Assembly: GCA_017628165.1 (NCBI GenBank)
Contig: JAGBZQ010000053.1
Location: forward strand, 1-6,520
Reading direction: 5' to 3'
Length of the DNA stretch: 6,520 nucleotides
DNA from: Kiritimatiellia bacterium
GTDB lineage: Bacteria; Verrucomicrobiota; Kiritimatiellia; RFP12; UBA1067
The translations under genes and the position numbers were made by a program. The notes beneath the pieces are model-generated. The model did not search any database. It saw only the letters and a program-made list of their open reading frames with translations, and was not told the DNA's origin. Positions 6,414 through 6,520 of the stretch are shown in pieces. Numbering within the stretch: the stretch's first letter is position 1; each line of letters begins with the position of its first letter.

Positions 6414-6520
6414 ATGAAAAAACATCTCATAGGTATCGGCGGCGTTGGAATGAGTGCTCTTGCAACAGCGCTCAAGAAGCTTGGAGCAGAAGTTTCTGGT
6501 GCAGACCGCAGCCTTGATGC
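6414..6520 (+). CDS. murC: UDP-N-acetylmuramate--L-alanine ligase (MurC), N-terminal fragment
   Basis: Only the first 35 codons and two bases are in the window. They encode MKKHLIGIGGVGMSALATAL and continue to a VSGADRS stretch. The GIGGVGMSALA glycine loop at residues 7-17 and the VSGADR strand end at 27-32 are the Rossmann-like UDP-binding start of MurC, which adds L-Ala to UDP-MurNAc. Mpl, a related recycling ligase, has a similar start and cannot be fully excluded. The start at 6414 is the only upstream choice, because an in-frame TGA lies directly before it (6411-6413); the next ATG (6450) would cut the glycine loop. There is no good Shine-Dalgarno (AAGAG at 6395-6399 is 14 bases away), so translation may depend on coupling to the GDPD gene ending 17 bases earlier. 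Confidence 0.8.
   Translation, partial: MKKHLIGIGGVGMSALATALKKLGAEVSGADRSLD

Noticed and set aside
6399..6423. GTTTT/AAAAC inverted repeat and GCCGGC palindrome at the GDPD-murC junction as a hairpin
   Set aside because: The stem is only about 5 A/T-rich pairs, lacks a following T-run and overlaps murC coding. It is not convincing as a terminator or regulatory structure.

Overview
The window is a densely packed, single-strand (+) stretch of a bacterial chromosome made of housekeeping genes. In order it carries the 3' end of secA (SEC-C zinc tail), ispD (isoprenoid precursor synthesis), a calcineurin-like metallophosphoesterase, gyrB, a small membrane-anchored J-domain protein, a compact murF, an exported glycerophosphodiester phosphodiesterase (GDPD), and the 5' end of murC. 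There are no RNA genes, insertion sequences, CRISPR arrays or other signs of mobile DNA. No stretch without a gene is longer than 95 bases.

The organism looks like a diderm bacterium of about 50% GC. It makes peptidoglycan (murF, murC), uses the MEP isoprenoid route (ispD) and exports a signal-peptide protein. The mixed gene order does not match the classic Proteobacteria or Firmicutes orders: murF and murC are separated by a GDPD, gyrB is not next to recF/dnaN, and ispD lacks ispF. The protein style, especially GyrB and the Bacteroidetes/PVC-like GDPD, makes me think of the PVC group (Lentisphaerota/Kiritimatiellota). That assignment is a weak inference from memory, not a demonstrated result.

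Region 1 to about 5350 reads as one transcription unit. The intergenic gaps are 1, 0, 21, 12 and 5 bases, so translational coupling is likely. The ispD Shine-Dalgarno lies inside the last codons of secA. The phosphoesterase start codon directly abuts, in the same frame, the ispD stop codon. Region 5351-5445 is the only real intergenic gap. It is AT-rich, holds a weak hairpin at the end of murF, a perfect extended -10 promoter and a strong Shine-Dalgarno, and it starts a second unit, GDPD then murC.

I found no unambiguous new biological system. The most interesting points are two slimmed-down proteins side by side: a J-domain protein that looks like DjlA without its central TerB domain, and a MurF about 65 residues shorter than the E. 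coli enzyme. The separately promoted, exported GDPD between murF and murC is the third point of interest.
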